The notes under the pieces were generated by a model that searched no databases, had not been told where the DNA came from, and was given only the letters and a program-made list of their open reading frames with translations. From Conus ventricosus (lineage: Eukaryota > Mollusca > Gastropoda > Neogastropoda > Conidae), in NCBI GenBank assembly GCA_018398815.1, contig CM031614.1, positions 47,234,799 to 47,298,798 on the forward strand: DNA of 64,000 nucleotides, given 5' to 3'. Shown one piece after another: positions 10,903 through 23,900 of this stretch. A program made the position numbers and the translations under genes. How positions within the stretch are numbered: position 1 is the stretch's first letter; every line of letters starts with the position of its first letter.

Positions 10903-13500
10903 TAGGACTTTTCAGTAAATTTCCTTGTTTGAAAAAGTGCCTCATCAGATAACCAGCTCCCTTTTCGGGCAAAAAAACCACAAAACCCCTTAGCTCAAAA
11001 ATACTGTCTTGTAGGTTTTTCATGGCCGTTTTGTCATTTCATTTTTCTTTCAGATTTTTTAGTTTAAAACATACCTTTTCAGCTTTCAATCATCATTCCC
11101 TGTTTTTTGCGGGGGAAAAAAAACAAAAACCAGGGGAAAAAGGGTTAAATAGGGGAAATTGCCTAATCTGATCTTTTTTTTTCATTCTGGTTGTTCTGCT
11201 ATTCTGTTTACTTTTTCCCAAGCCTGGACATCATCCCCTGGTTATAAAATTAAAAAAAAAAAAATTTTTTCCTTTTGGTTTGATCAAAAGAACAAATTAA
11301 AACAAAAATTTTTTTTTGATTTTTTGGTAAAAAATAAATTATTTTCATATAAACTCAAATTAAACCCAGTTCTTGCTGTTTTTGAAATAAGCAATCGTTA
11401 TTTTTTGAACTTTACAGTCTGTTTAATTGCGTGCGTGCCAAAAAAAAACAAAAAAAAAAAAATTACTTTTTCCCCCAACCAAGACAATAACTCCGCAAAA
11501 TTTTTAATTGGAAGTGAGAGAAAAAAAAAAAAAAAAGGGGGGGGGGGGGGGGGGGGGGGGGGGGGGCGAAAAAAAAACCGAAAACAACCTTTTCTTCTTT
11601 ATTTTTTGGCTTTTTTTCTATTATTCATCATGGAAAATAAAAGGAAAGCAAAAGGAATGAAATTTCAGCATCTATAATAAACAAACAAAACCTTGTTTTT
11701 CACTTTTCCCCGGATTTTACATCCCCCTCCCCTTTCCCTCCCTTTTTTGTCTCAGCCCCCATCCCAAAATGAAAAAAAACAAAAAGAATCACAACCCAAA
11801 GGCAGAAAAAAACATTTTCCCCTGAACCATCTTTCAGTCAAAAGGTTGCTTCTTTTAAAAAAAAAATTTTAAAAAAAAAAAAAAACGGAAAAAAGGGAAA
11901 AAATGTTTAAAAACATAACAAAAGACAGACAAAAAAAAAGAAAGTAGCTGCAGTATGAATGAAGAGGAAAGATAAAAAAAAAGTACTTTGAAATTAGTAA
12001 ACACATAAAAACTCATTCAAAACATTTTAAGAATTAAAGAAAATTTAACAACTCCCAAAAAGCACACGTGGTTTTAAAAAACCAATGTTATATTTTGGTT
12101 TTAAAAGAAAAAAAAAAAAAACTTTTAATCCCAAATTAACCCTATTTTACCCCAAAAAACAAAGGGTTTCTGCTCAAAAAAAACTGCACAAAAAGGGCAA
12201 AGAAAATTTCCCAGTACCAAAAATGTGCAAGATGGTAAAAAATCAGTTCTTGCACGCAATAGTAAACACTTTTTTTTTTCCCCCTCAAAACGAAAAAACC
12301 TTTTTAAAATCGATTTGTTTCCTCTGTGTAAACTTTCTTCACAAAATTTTTAATTATCAATTGAAGTCCCTCTGTGTAACTTTCTTACACAAATTTTTAT
12401 GTCAACTTGAAAAAGAATGGAAAAAAAATTCCCAGTTCTACTTTTTTTTTTTTTCTTTTTGGTTTGATGCCCAAGAAAAACTAAAAGAAAACCCCTTCTG
12501 ATCTTTCCACTGCCAATTTGGAAAAACCCCTTTCGATATCCTGATCAGAAAACGCACATAAAAAACTCCCTTCGTAGAAGCACTAAAAAAGCACTCAAGG
12601 AAAACGTGTATACGCAAGGTTTTTTCTCACATAACACTTACTTCCACCCAACGCACATGCAGATCACAACTTTCACGTTCTCCAGCTGTCCCACACAAAC
12701 ATTTTTTCCCCGAGAACCCCACGTTCACACCCCATTCAGGCTCCGCCCCTCACGCTGAACCCATCCTCTCAATCACCGCCCCCCTTCGACCCCCCTCCCC
12801 CCCCTGTTTTTCCCAATTCTGGCGCAGCGTTTCTTGAAAAAGGCCGGAGGAGGGGGAGGACGGGGAAGAAGCCAGCCAAACGGTAGGTTCCCTGTAAGGG
12901 TCCCCCTGGGAGTCGTGTACCGTGTTGTCCCACCCTTTGGGTATACAAAGGAAAGGGGACCACACCTGCATTTGCCGCTGCCCCCCCAAAACCCCCCACA
13001 CACACTGCATTTAATGCCCGTTGAAGAAAAACAAAGTAAAAGCACAAAAAAAAAAAAAGAAAAAATGGTGTGTAAGGAATTTAAGTTCGGCCCCCTGAAG
13101 CGCAAGTAAGCATGAGTGGGGAAGGGGGCGGAGAGAAGGGAAGGGGGAGTGGGGAGGAAGTTGGGAAAAAGGGTCATGAATCACCACAAGCAAATGATGC
13201 TGAACTGTAAACCCCCCATTCAAACTATGCATACATTTTCTTTGCAGAAGACGAGACCACATTTCATTAATCCATAAACACTACACACTGTTATTTAATA
13301 TCTAATTATCTTTTACAACCCCAAAATCAAACCCGCTCATGTTGGAGACTGCAAGGAATAGGGGGTGGGGGACGCTGGACAAAAATTGTCACCCCAAGCC
13401 CTCATGAACGGAACCCCACAGCCAAGACAGGACAATTCCCCCACAACTAAAATTTGCAAAAAAATGTAAAATAAGGGAAAAATACCTTCCACTTCATTAA
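10903..13500. other. low-quality, homopolymer-rich block, no gene recognised
   Basis: This block is dense in A, T, C and G runs (for example G30 at 11537-11566 and many A8-A15 and T8-T12 runs). It has the texture of the demonstrably noisy copies at 18.2-27.2 kb. ORFs here read through homopolymers and match nothing. The missing C-terminal exon(s) of TMEM41B could lie here but be unrecognisable. No second copy exists in the window to test base accuracy. Confidence 0.6.
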
Positions 13501-13783
13501 TCCCAACAAACCAGGTATTTTGCACTCCACTCATCATAATTCTGAAAACAGGCAGTTCTGCCTTCTTTCACCTGTTACAATTATGAAGAACGCAACTATT
13601 CCCACATATATATATATATATAACACACAAAGTTGTCAATCCTGTCTTCACCTAAAATAAAAAAGGGTTCTACTACAAAAATGTATTCTGTCATACTGAA
13701 AGGCAGTCCACCAAACAAAGAAAGTGCAGGTAGCATTCCCTCTGCCTGACTACCACTGGTCCTGGCTGCTACCGTTCACTCAC

Positions 13784-13922
13784 CCAGCACGGTGCCCAGG
13801 AAGAAGGGCCAGAGGGGGACGTTGATGACTGGGGAAACAATGTTGATGAACCAGTTGGGCAGGAATGGCGTGATGCGCAGGAACAGTATGTAGTTGAGCA
13901 AATGGTCCCGGTGATGATCCAC
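13784..13922 (-). CDS. TMEM41B: TMEM41B exon E (VTT signature)
   Basis: The acceptor is gatgctgcag before 13922; the donor GTGAGT follows 13784. It encodes VDHHRDHLLNYILFLRITPF, LPNWFINIVSP and VINVPLWPFFLGTVLG, the most conserved part of the family. It ends after one base of a glycine codon, so at least one more coding exon is needed. Confidence 0.93.
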
Positions 13923-14337
13923 CTGCAGCATCAACAAACATATGCCTCGTCTTAAAGCAGGGTCTGCCCTGGTTGGGTGTGTCAGTGTCACATGACTCCG
14001 ACAAGTTGCATGTGGACTGTTGGCTGCTGGTACAAGACTGACGCAATTGGAATAGCCATTATAAAAGCATGAAATTCAACTTTGTCAAAAAAAGAAATGA
14101 AGTGTGTCAAACAAGACACAATATCTTCAACAATGAAGAGGAAATGACTTTTACTTACATTGATGAAACTAATTGTGACCATATCCAATCAATCTGATCT
14201 TTTCAAAACCGTTCTGATAACAAAGCAAATCAACAAAACCATCTACTGTCACCGATTTCTTTAAATTCAACCAACAGCTTTTTCTGTATCATTTTTTTCA
14301 CCAAAGTGGGTGGGTGAGTGAGTGAGTGAGTGAATGC

Positions 14338-14409
<72 letters not shown>

Positions 14410-14863
14410 ATGTGTGAACACACATTTTTGCTGCAAATATCATGATCTTAAAGGGCTAAAGAGGCTGCAGTCCCTCCTGCACCCCCTTCCAAAACTTTTA
14501 CCCTATTGTTTTCTAGAAGGGAAGCAATGTCAAGTTGTGACAAGTATGGCTTCAGCACACAGAGATTCATGTCGTCCTCCTCTTCATTATTACCATTACT
14601 GTATTTCTATTAGTAGCACATACCTGTTGCTGCCAAACTGCAATACGCTCAGGAATGTACTTCTTCGCCAGCCGATGAGTGATCATGAAAGACAACAGGT
14701 AACACAGAGATGCTCCGATTCCTGAACACTGTAAACACATACATATGATATGTGCATGCACATACTGGCAAAGATCCTTGCATCAGTAATGAATAAATTC
14801 AACTAATAAATAGCAACATGACTACTGCACACAAAAAAGTAATCATCATACACAGACAGACAT

Positions 14864-14904
<41 letters not shown>

Positions 14905-17900
14905 ATCATACTCATAATTCAAGATAGGTGACTGGGTACTGCATAAATATCCATTTTTGAAGGAACAGACAGACATAATAAATGAAAAAACACTAACTAC
15001 ATAAAGGGAAAAAATACAGAACGATTCAGACACAAGTATACACTTTATGACAACCATATCTCTCTTAGTGACCATACATTCCATCCAGTCTGCCACTCAT
15101 CTATAACACTGCCAGTTTTACAGTAAAACTGCAGTCCTGAAATGGCCCCCCTGCAGTTGGCTGGGTTTTAAAACCATATGAAATAAAATAAACAAAAAAC
15201 AAATACATCCAGAATTCTGAATGCCTGTAACCCAAGATTTTCAAACCATTTAACAACAGAATGTAAAAGGCTGGCTCAATTTTGGTCCATTGACTTCAAA
15301 CATTTAACATAAGCTTTTACTTCTTACTGTGTCACATTTGAAAACTATAACTTACATTATGATTTCGAGTAATAATGGTTTAAGTACATCAAATCTGTCA
15401 CTCGAGCATTGCTTGGGTACAGGTCCATGGCGTTGTGGTGCCCGAGCATTGCTAGCAGACAGGGCTAAATGAGTTCAGACCCAATCTGATTAAATTTCCA
15501 AATTCAAAGTATGCTTAATATTTTTAAGGTACACTAAACCCAAGCACTTGAGCATATCCTTACCTCTATTTGATCAATCAAAGCAGAAATCAATCATCAT
15601 AATGCTGTTCTTTGAAGAGTAGGATTTCGTAAGTATTTTGAAATAACTGAAGAGTTTCTGAATTTTTGGTCTAGAACCCAAGTTAGAAACTGAATAACTT
15701 CTTATAACCACCACTTTTTTTCCTTGCCTTTTCCTCTTTCCTCTCTCTCTCTTTGCACATCAAATTCATAAACTTTTACCCTGAGGCCTTGAAAGCCTTT
15801 AAAAACTGACCTATGTTTGGGTACCTCAGTTTCACCGAGATTTTCTAAACTTCAACAAGTGTACAAACCCTGTAACCCATCTGGACAGAATCCTCATCTC
15901 ACCACCTTTCTGCACTGAAGGCCTAACTTTCTGAATAGTCTTCATTGTCTTACTGTAGACTGTGAGCATTATTTGACATTTCTGCCTATCTCTTCCATCT
16001 TTGTAGCTTCACAGGAGCTAAGGCTGACAATCAAATAACTCCACCTGAACCCTACATCATGTTGAAAAGATGTAAATAATCTGATTTAAGCTCTTATTAC
16101 ATCCACTTGCTAATCTCTTTCAAATCATCATCAGGGAAAATCAACATCACTTGACTGACACCCTTTCAACGGATAATTATATTTCCACCTTTCTTTTGCC
16201 ATGCAAACTGTACACTATTTGCCAGGGAAATAAGGATTCTATCAATTGAAAAAAGATTTATAACTGGATAGATCTCTCAGCAATACTGCAGTATTAGAAC
16301 TTAAGTCCAGAGTTTTGTGCAAAAATTTGGTTAAGAGTAATCGCAAATTTATTCAGGGGCAACATTACAAACCAAGAATTGCTGCAAAATTCTGGTTCGA
16401 GACAAACTTTACACACAAAGCGTTAATGCAGTTGTCTGGGTTGGGGCAAACATTACAACTGAAAAGTGACCTTATGGGCAACCATTACACAAAAGCGTTG
16501 CCATGAAATTCTTAACATGATGCCACATGACTTAAACACCACGCCACCAAACACTCTCCTAGTCCCTCCCCTGCACCCACCGCCAGTAAACAGACCAGAA
16601 CAACACATCTCTACACAACATAAAGTCAGCATCAAGGACACAGTCTGTGATCAGAATTCAATTCCATTCAAGCTGTTTATAGACTAGCGGACTGCACAGA
16701 CAGAGAGAGGTCATCTGATGGCTTCACGACCAGTGTACTTACCAGACATACAAGAGGCAGTGCTAAAGCAAAGGGATACAGGAAGCCTGAGATTATGCTG
16801 AGAAATATCGACCCTGTATAGCGAAGGTTTGCAAGCTGAAATAGAAGTCAAGGACTGACCAAGAATGTTCAGACACACAGAAAAGATAGACAACAGGTCA
16901 AGTTCCTTCTTTTTTTCTTTATGCCTTGTAATACAAAAACAGTGGGCGGAAATACTGTTATAATTCTCAAAATAACATCAAATTTTTTAAACTATCATTT
17001 CCAACTATACTCACATAAAAAGGTTTTAGATATGTACGTAAAGCAAACAAAGTCCTCATCAATTTTATGTTTACAAAATATAACTGTGCTTCAACTTTAT
17101 GGCACAATTTAATATAATAATAATAATGAATACTTATATAGCGCCTATTCTCGGCTAGAGACCAAGCTCTACGCGCTTTACAATCAACACTCGTTAACAC
17201 AACGGGCTGCCTACCTGGGTAGTGCCGACTGAAGAGCTGCCAGCTGGCGCTTCATTCAGTCGTTTCCTGTGTTCATCCACTCAATATCGTTCAATATCGA
17301 TCACTCATTTTCCTTACTTCCTTCATTCTTTCCATTTCTTTAGCAGGGTGCATGCTATGTGTAACGTGTCATCCATACCAACGGCCAAACTGGCCTACTC
17401 TTCCGAAAGTTGGTGATGGGATTTTACGCATGTGCAAGATGTTATGCGTGCGTTCACATACGGAACCTCAGTTTATAGTCTCATTCGAAGGACTGTATGG
17501 GAAATGGAGTCAGAACTAATGTTAACTCCGAGGGAAAAATCCCCCTGTACCGAAACGCCCCGGCGGAGGTTTGAACCCGCAACCCCAGGATCACCAAGAT
17601 TACGAGTCTGGCGCTCTACCAACTGAGCTATTCCGGCTCCCCATTTGGTGATATTCAATTTATTTCATCTGAATGACAGCGTATCATAAAACTCTAAAAT
17701 GCTGATTACTATCACTTTAATTGTTTAAATAAATTATAGCATAAATAATGCCATTTCAAGCATAATGTGATCATAGCACATCTCAGATTACTTTTTCCAT
17801 CTTACAGTTTGTTAATAAATGTCCTTACAGGACAAACCATTAACGTTTTTCCAGCAGTCCCACATAACATTAAATTTTACCATTGATACACTGTACTATA

Positions 17901-20900
17901 TAATCACCAATTCAGTATTACAAGTAATATACACAATGACCATTTGTTTAAACAAAGCACACAAAGGATACAAAATATATGTGACAAAAAAGGCAAATAA
18001 AACTTGATAGAAATATTTGTCCTTGTATCTGGACAGCACTCGGGCCAGGTTCTTGGCGTCTTCCAAACTTTGGGGTACCTTGATGTATTGGTATTCATCG
18101 CTGCAACACGGGCACTATCAAATTTAATTTGACAATGACATACAACTCTGCTAAATATATAGATGACTAACTGAACCCAGAAATTTGAGAAAAGAAAGGG
18201 GCTCCGATTTCCGAACACTGTAAACACATACAATGATATGGCATGCACAAAAAGGCAAAGATCCTGACGTAATGAATAAAATTCAACAATAAATAGCAAC
18301 ATACTCTCACACAAAAAAGTAATCACATACACGACAGACATGCACACACACACACACAACACACACACACACAACACACACCACAACCCACACACACCTC
18401 ATACCAAAATTCAGATAGTGAGGGTACGCATAAAAAACCATTTTGAAGGAACAACAGACATAATAAATGAAAAAACACAACTACATAAGAAAAAAATACA
18501 GAAGATTCAGAACAAGTATACATTTATACAACCACATTCTCTTATGACCATACATTCCATCCGTCTGCACTATCTTAACATCGTTTTACAGAAAAACGCA
18601 GCCCGAAAGGCCCCCCTGCATTTTGGCGGGGTTATAAAACCTATGAAAAAAATAAACAAAAAACAAATACACCAAAATTTTCTAAATGCCTTAACCCAAG
18701 TTTAAAAATTTTTGAAAAAACAGAATGTAAAAGGCGGGCCAATTTTGGCCTTGTTCAAACTTTTAACATAAGCTTTTATTTTTTTCTGTGTCACTTTTGA
18801 AAACTATAATTACATTATTTTTCGGTAAAAAGGGTTTTAAGTACATCAGATCTGTCACTCGGCTTTGTTGGGTACGGTCCATGGCTTTGTGGGCCGGCAT
18901 TGCAGCAACGGGCAAAAATGATTTCAGACCCAATCTGATTAAATTCCAAATTAAAAAGTATGCTTAATTTTTTTAAAGGGTACACAAAGCAAGCACTTGG
19001 CTTCCCTTTACCCTATTTGACAATCAAAGCAAAAATAAATCATCATAATGCTTTTCTTTGAAGAGTGGATTTCAAAAGTTTTTTAAAAAAGAAGATTTCT
19101 AAAAGTTTGGTCTAAAACCCAAATTTTAAAATGAATAATTTCTTTTTAACCACCACTTTTTTCCTTTGCCTTTTCCTTTTTCCCCCTTTCTCTTTTGCAC
19201 AAAAATTTCATAAACTTTTCCCCCGGGGGGCCTTGAAACCTTTAAAAATGCCCTTGTTGGGTACCTCGTTTCCAGATTTTCAAAACTAAACAGGTACAAA
19301 CCCTTAACCCATCTGGACAGAAATCCTCATCTCCCACCTTTCGCACTGAAGGCCAAACTTTCTGAATGTCTTCTTTGTTTACTGTAACTGTGAGCATTTT
19401 TTGACATTTTCTCCCTACTTTCCATTTTTTGTGTTTCACGGGCTAAGGCTGACAATCAAAAAACCCCCCTAAACCCCTACATCATGTAAAAAGTGTAAAA
19501 AAATTGTTAAGCTCTTATTACACCCCTTTGCTAATCTTTTTCAAATCACATCGGGAAAATCCACATCACTTGAGACACCTTTCAAGGGAAAATTTTATTT
19601 CCACCTTTCTTTTGCCATGCAAACGACATTTTCCCAGGGAAAAAAGGATTCTATAATTAAAAAAGATTTATAAGGGAAGATCCTCAGCAATACTGCAGTT
19701 TTAAACTTGTCCAGATTTTTGGAAAAAATTTTTGTTAAGATAATCGAAATTTATTCAGGGGCAACCCTTAAAAACCAAAAATTGCTGAAAAAATTTGGTT
19801 CGAGAAAATTTTAACAAAAAGCTTAATGCAGTTGTCGGGGTTTGGGGGCAAACATTACAACTGAAAAGGACCTTATGGGAACCTTTACACAAAACGTTCC
19901 CATAAAATTCTTAACTGATGCCATGACTAAACACCCGCACCAAACACTCTCCTTCCCCCCCTGCCCCCCGCCATAAACAGCCCAAACAACACATTTACAC
20001 AACATAAAGCAGCATAAAAGGACACGCCCTGGTCAAATTTTCATTCCATTCAAATTTTATAGACTAGCGGACTGCACAACAGGAGAGGTCACTGAGGGCT
20101 TCACGACCAGTGTCTTCCAGACATCAAAGGCAGTGCAAAAAGCAAAGGGATACGGAAGCCAAATTATGCTGAAAATATCGACCCGGAATAGCAAATTTTT
20201 GCAACTGAAATAGAATCAAGGACTGCCCAAGAATGTTCAACACACAAAAAAGATAGAAAAGGTCAATTTTCCTTCTTTTTTTTTTTTATCCCTTTTGTAA
20301 TACAAAAAACGTGGGCGGAAATATGTTTTAAATTCTCAAAAAAAACTCAATTTTTTAACTACATTTCCAACTATACTCACAAAAAAAGGTATAGATATGT
20401 ACGTAAAGCAAAAAAATCCTCATAAATTTTTTTATTTTTTACAAAATATAACTGTGCTTCAAATTTATGGCACAATTTAATAAAAATAAAATAAATAATA
20501 TTATATAGCGCCTTTTCTCGGCTAGAGCCCAAGCTCTACGCGCTTTACAATCAACCTCTTTAAACACAAGGGGCTGCCTCCCTGGGTAGTCCCGGACTGA
20601 AGAGCCCACGGCGCTTCATTCAGTCGTTTCCTGTGTCATCCACCAATTCGTTCAAATCGTCATCATTTTCCTTATTTCCCTTCATTCTTTCCTTTCTCCC
20701 GGGGTGCATGCTAGTGAAAAGGTCATCCTCCCAACGGAAAACTGGCCTACCTTCCAAATTTTGGTGAGGGTTTTTTTCGCGTGTCAAGTGTTATGCGGCG
20801 TTCACAAGGGGGGGGGGAAACCTCGGTTTAAATCCTTTCGAAGGACTGTAGGGAAAGGGAGTCAGAACTAATTTAACTCCGGGGGAAAAAACCCCCCCTG

Positions 20901-23900
20901 TCCCGAAACCCCCCGGGCGGGGGTTCAAACCCCAAAAACCCCAGGATCCCCAAAGATTACGAGTCTGGCGTCTCCCAACGACTATTCCGGCTCCCCATTT
21001 GGTGAATCATTTATTTAAACGAATGACAGCGTATCATAAAACTCTAAAATGTGATTACTATCACTTTAATTGTTTAAAAAAAATATAGCATAAAAAATGC
21101 CATTTAAAGCTAAGTGTCATGCACATCTCAAAATTACTTTTTCCCATTTTACAGTTTTTTAAAAAATTTCCCCTTACGGACAAACCATTAACGTTTTTCC
21201 GAGTCCCACATAACATTTAAATTTTACCATTAAACACTGTATTTTAAAAATCCCCAAATTCAATTACAAAAAATAACACAAGACCATTTTTTTTAAAAAA
21301 AACACCAAAGGATACAAAATATAGGAAAAAAAGGAAAATAAAATGATAGAAATATTTGCCCTTGTATCTGGACAGCACTGGGGCCCGGGTTCTTGGCGTC
21401 TCCAAATTTTGGGTACCTTGAGAAATTGTATTCATCGCTGAAACACGGGCCTATCAAATTAATTTGACAAGAATACAACCTGAAAATTAAAAGAGAAAAC
21501 TAAACCCCCAGAAATTCTGAAAACAAGAATTTAAGGCAAAAGGCAAGGACCAAAATACTTGAAAAAAAAGAAAAGCGTAGAAAATATATAAGAAAAAAAA
21601 AGATTACACAACAGCAAATTGTCATTTCATACCCCTTTTTTATTAAAACAGACAAAAGTATTTTTGCTGCCCTTGGGATACTCAGAATTTTGCTCTCTGA
21701 TAAACACCTGTTAACTCCTAACTAAAAACATTTTTTTTCATTTATCCCCGTCGCCCCGGTGGAGCATAGGCCAACACTCTTCGCCATCGCATTTTTCTGG
21801 GCGTTCTGGTCTTCCCAGCCCAGTTTGCCCTTTGTTGTTAAACCCCGCCTCAGTGTCTCGTCTCCGCTTTTTGCGGGCCCGGCCTCTCTTTCTCTTCCCT
21901 CGGGGTTCCAGGCGGGCTTGGCGTGTGGTGCTGGATGCTGGCTTCCGAGGGTGTGTCCGACCCAGCCCCATTTCCTTGCGTTCTGTTTGGCCACTGGTTC
22001 CTGTCCCCACGCCCCCACAGTCTTCTTTTTGGACCCTTGTCCTGCCATGGGTTTTTGAGATGCGCCTCAGACAGGGTTGAAAAATTCTGAATCTTTTTTT
22101 TTCATCGTCTGTGTTGTGCCACGTCTCGCACCCGTAAGAAAAACATTTCCATTGGGTTGAAGAGGGGGGTTTTGGTTCTTAGGATTCCTCCAATGCCCAG
22201 AGGAGCATACGAAAGTGCTCTTCCCTCCCGTTTGGGCTGTGCTCTGGGTCCGTCCCTCCCTGTGGCAACCACGTTTCCCGGGTAACGAAAGACCCACCTC
22301 CCTGAGGGGCCATCGACTGTGATGGGTTTTTGGCAGGGGTGTTGATTTTCTCAGCTCGGTTTTCCCCGGTTAAATCTTAAAGCCCTGTCCCCGGCTGATG
22401 GGGTTTCCCAAGCAGTGGTTTGTCCTGCATCTGGCTGTGGCTGGGAAAAGGGAGCGCCAGGTCGTCAGCGAAGTCAAGGTCGTCGAGCTGGTCCAGAGTT
22501 TCCATGATCCCGTTTTTCTCCTGTTGTGGGGTCTTCAGATCCAGTAATGACCAGAGAAGAGGAAGGGCGACAGCGGCCCCCCTGGAACTGGGGTCTCCCT
22601 CAAATTTTGGGACAGGGGGCCCGGGCGTGGCAACCCTGCAGTTATGTCCGGTAGGCACCGGGATGGGGAGAGATCTTCTCGGGGACTCCGAAAAGCCCGC
22701 AGCTTCCACACATCTCTCTTCCACACTGTGAAAGCCTTCTCATAACTAGAAGGATGAAAGGGGGGGGTTTCCACCCCCCTGCTCCCCAAGATGCGCGGCT
22801 GGGGATTGGTCGGGACTGATTTGTTTGCCCAAGCCTGCCTGCTGGTCTCGGGAGCTTGGGTCGACGGCCTTTTCATTCTCTCCGTAGAACCCTGTTTAGA
22901 ACCTTTCCGGCGTTACGGAGCAGATCCCTCGGTATTTCTGCAGTCCCCGAGGTCTCCTTTTTTTCGGCAGCTTTATGACATTCCTTCTTTCCACTGAGCC
23001 GGTACTCCCCTTCCCCAGACTTGTGAAGACTGTTGCATGTTGACACTTCTCTATTCTGCTTTGATGGCTTCTGCTGGGATCTCGTCCGGGCCCGCAGCCT
23101 TCCCATTTTCAGAGTCATGATGGCCTTTTGATCCTGCCTTTTTGGTTTTCACAGCTGATGGGCAGGTCAGTCTCTGCAGGTGGGGGCTGGGGGGGCGTCA
23201 GGGCGGGGCGGGGTTTAGCACTCCCGAAGTGTTCTGCCACGTTTCGCGTTCCCGGGTTGTTGTCATGGGGTTTCTGTTTTGTCCTTCACTGGCTTGTCTG
23301 TCTGCTGGGAAATTCCCCCCAGCTTTTGGGCACCAGGTACAGGCCTTCAATTTCCCCCTTCCGGTGCGCCTCTCTTTGGGTGGCCCTCGTCAAAGTAGTC
23401 CCTCTTGTCCTTCTTGATGCTCTTTTTTACTTCTCCGTTCGGCTGTGTGCTCTTTCCCGTGCCTTCCTAGCTGCTTTGTTCGCTCGGTTAAAGGGAGCTT
23501 TTTCTCTCTCCTTGTTTTCCCAATTGTGGGGGGAGATTCCATTCTTTTTGGGGGCCTTCTTTTGCAAAGGGTCTTTCACAGTGTCATGCCAGAGCTTCTT
23601 GGGTCCCACGTGTCTCGATTCCGCTCACTGTCCCCTTTTATCGGCTTGTAGCGGCTGGAACCTGTTGGGGAAAGGGTGATCTGGAATGCTGCTTGTGTGT
23701 CCCCCGTTCAAACATCCGACATTGTACCTTGTTTGTTTTGGTGTTGGTGTCTCTTGAGGCAAGTCTCATGTTTTTAAAAAAAGGGGGGTCTATGACAGTC
23801 AGCACCCCATCAAATCGACATCCCCCCATGATCTCCTGAATTTGCGGCTAATGCAGGTGGTCAATCGGGTTTTCCCGTACATGGTTCGGGGATCTCCATG

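Larger units (their letters stand above)
18201..21511. repeat. error-rich duplicate of 14712-18180
   Basis: The order and content of 14712-18180 are repeated base for base apart from very frequent small deletions, homopolymer changes and substitutions. This includes TMEM41B exons B and C, the SINE, and the CA tract. Landmarks show about 5% shortening (3306 versus 3464 bases between matching points). I read this as unpolished long-read sequence, not an old gene duplication; see findings. Confidence 0.9.

Noticed and set aside
17560..17640. Possible genuine tRNA gene on the minus strand (anticodon-like CGT)
   Set aside because: A and B boxes are present, but the acceptor stem does not pair and the sequence continues into a SINE body with a conserved tail.
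18201..21511. True segmental duplication or old TMEM41B pseudogene
   Set aside because: Error spectrum is uniform over introns and exons and deletion-biased, unlike evolutionary divergence; collinear overlap on both sides fits an assembly bridge.
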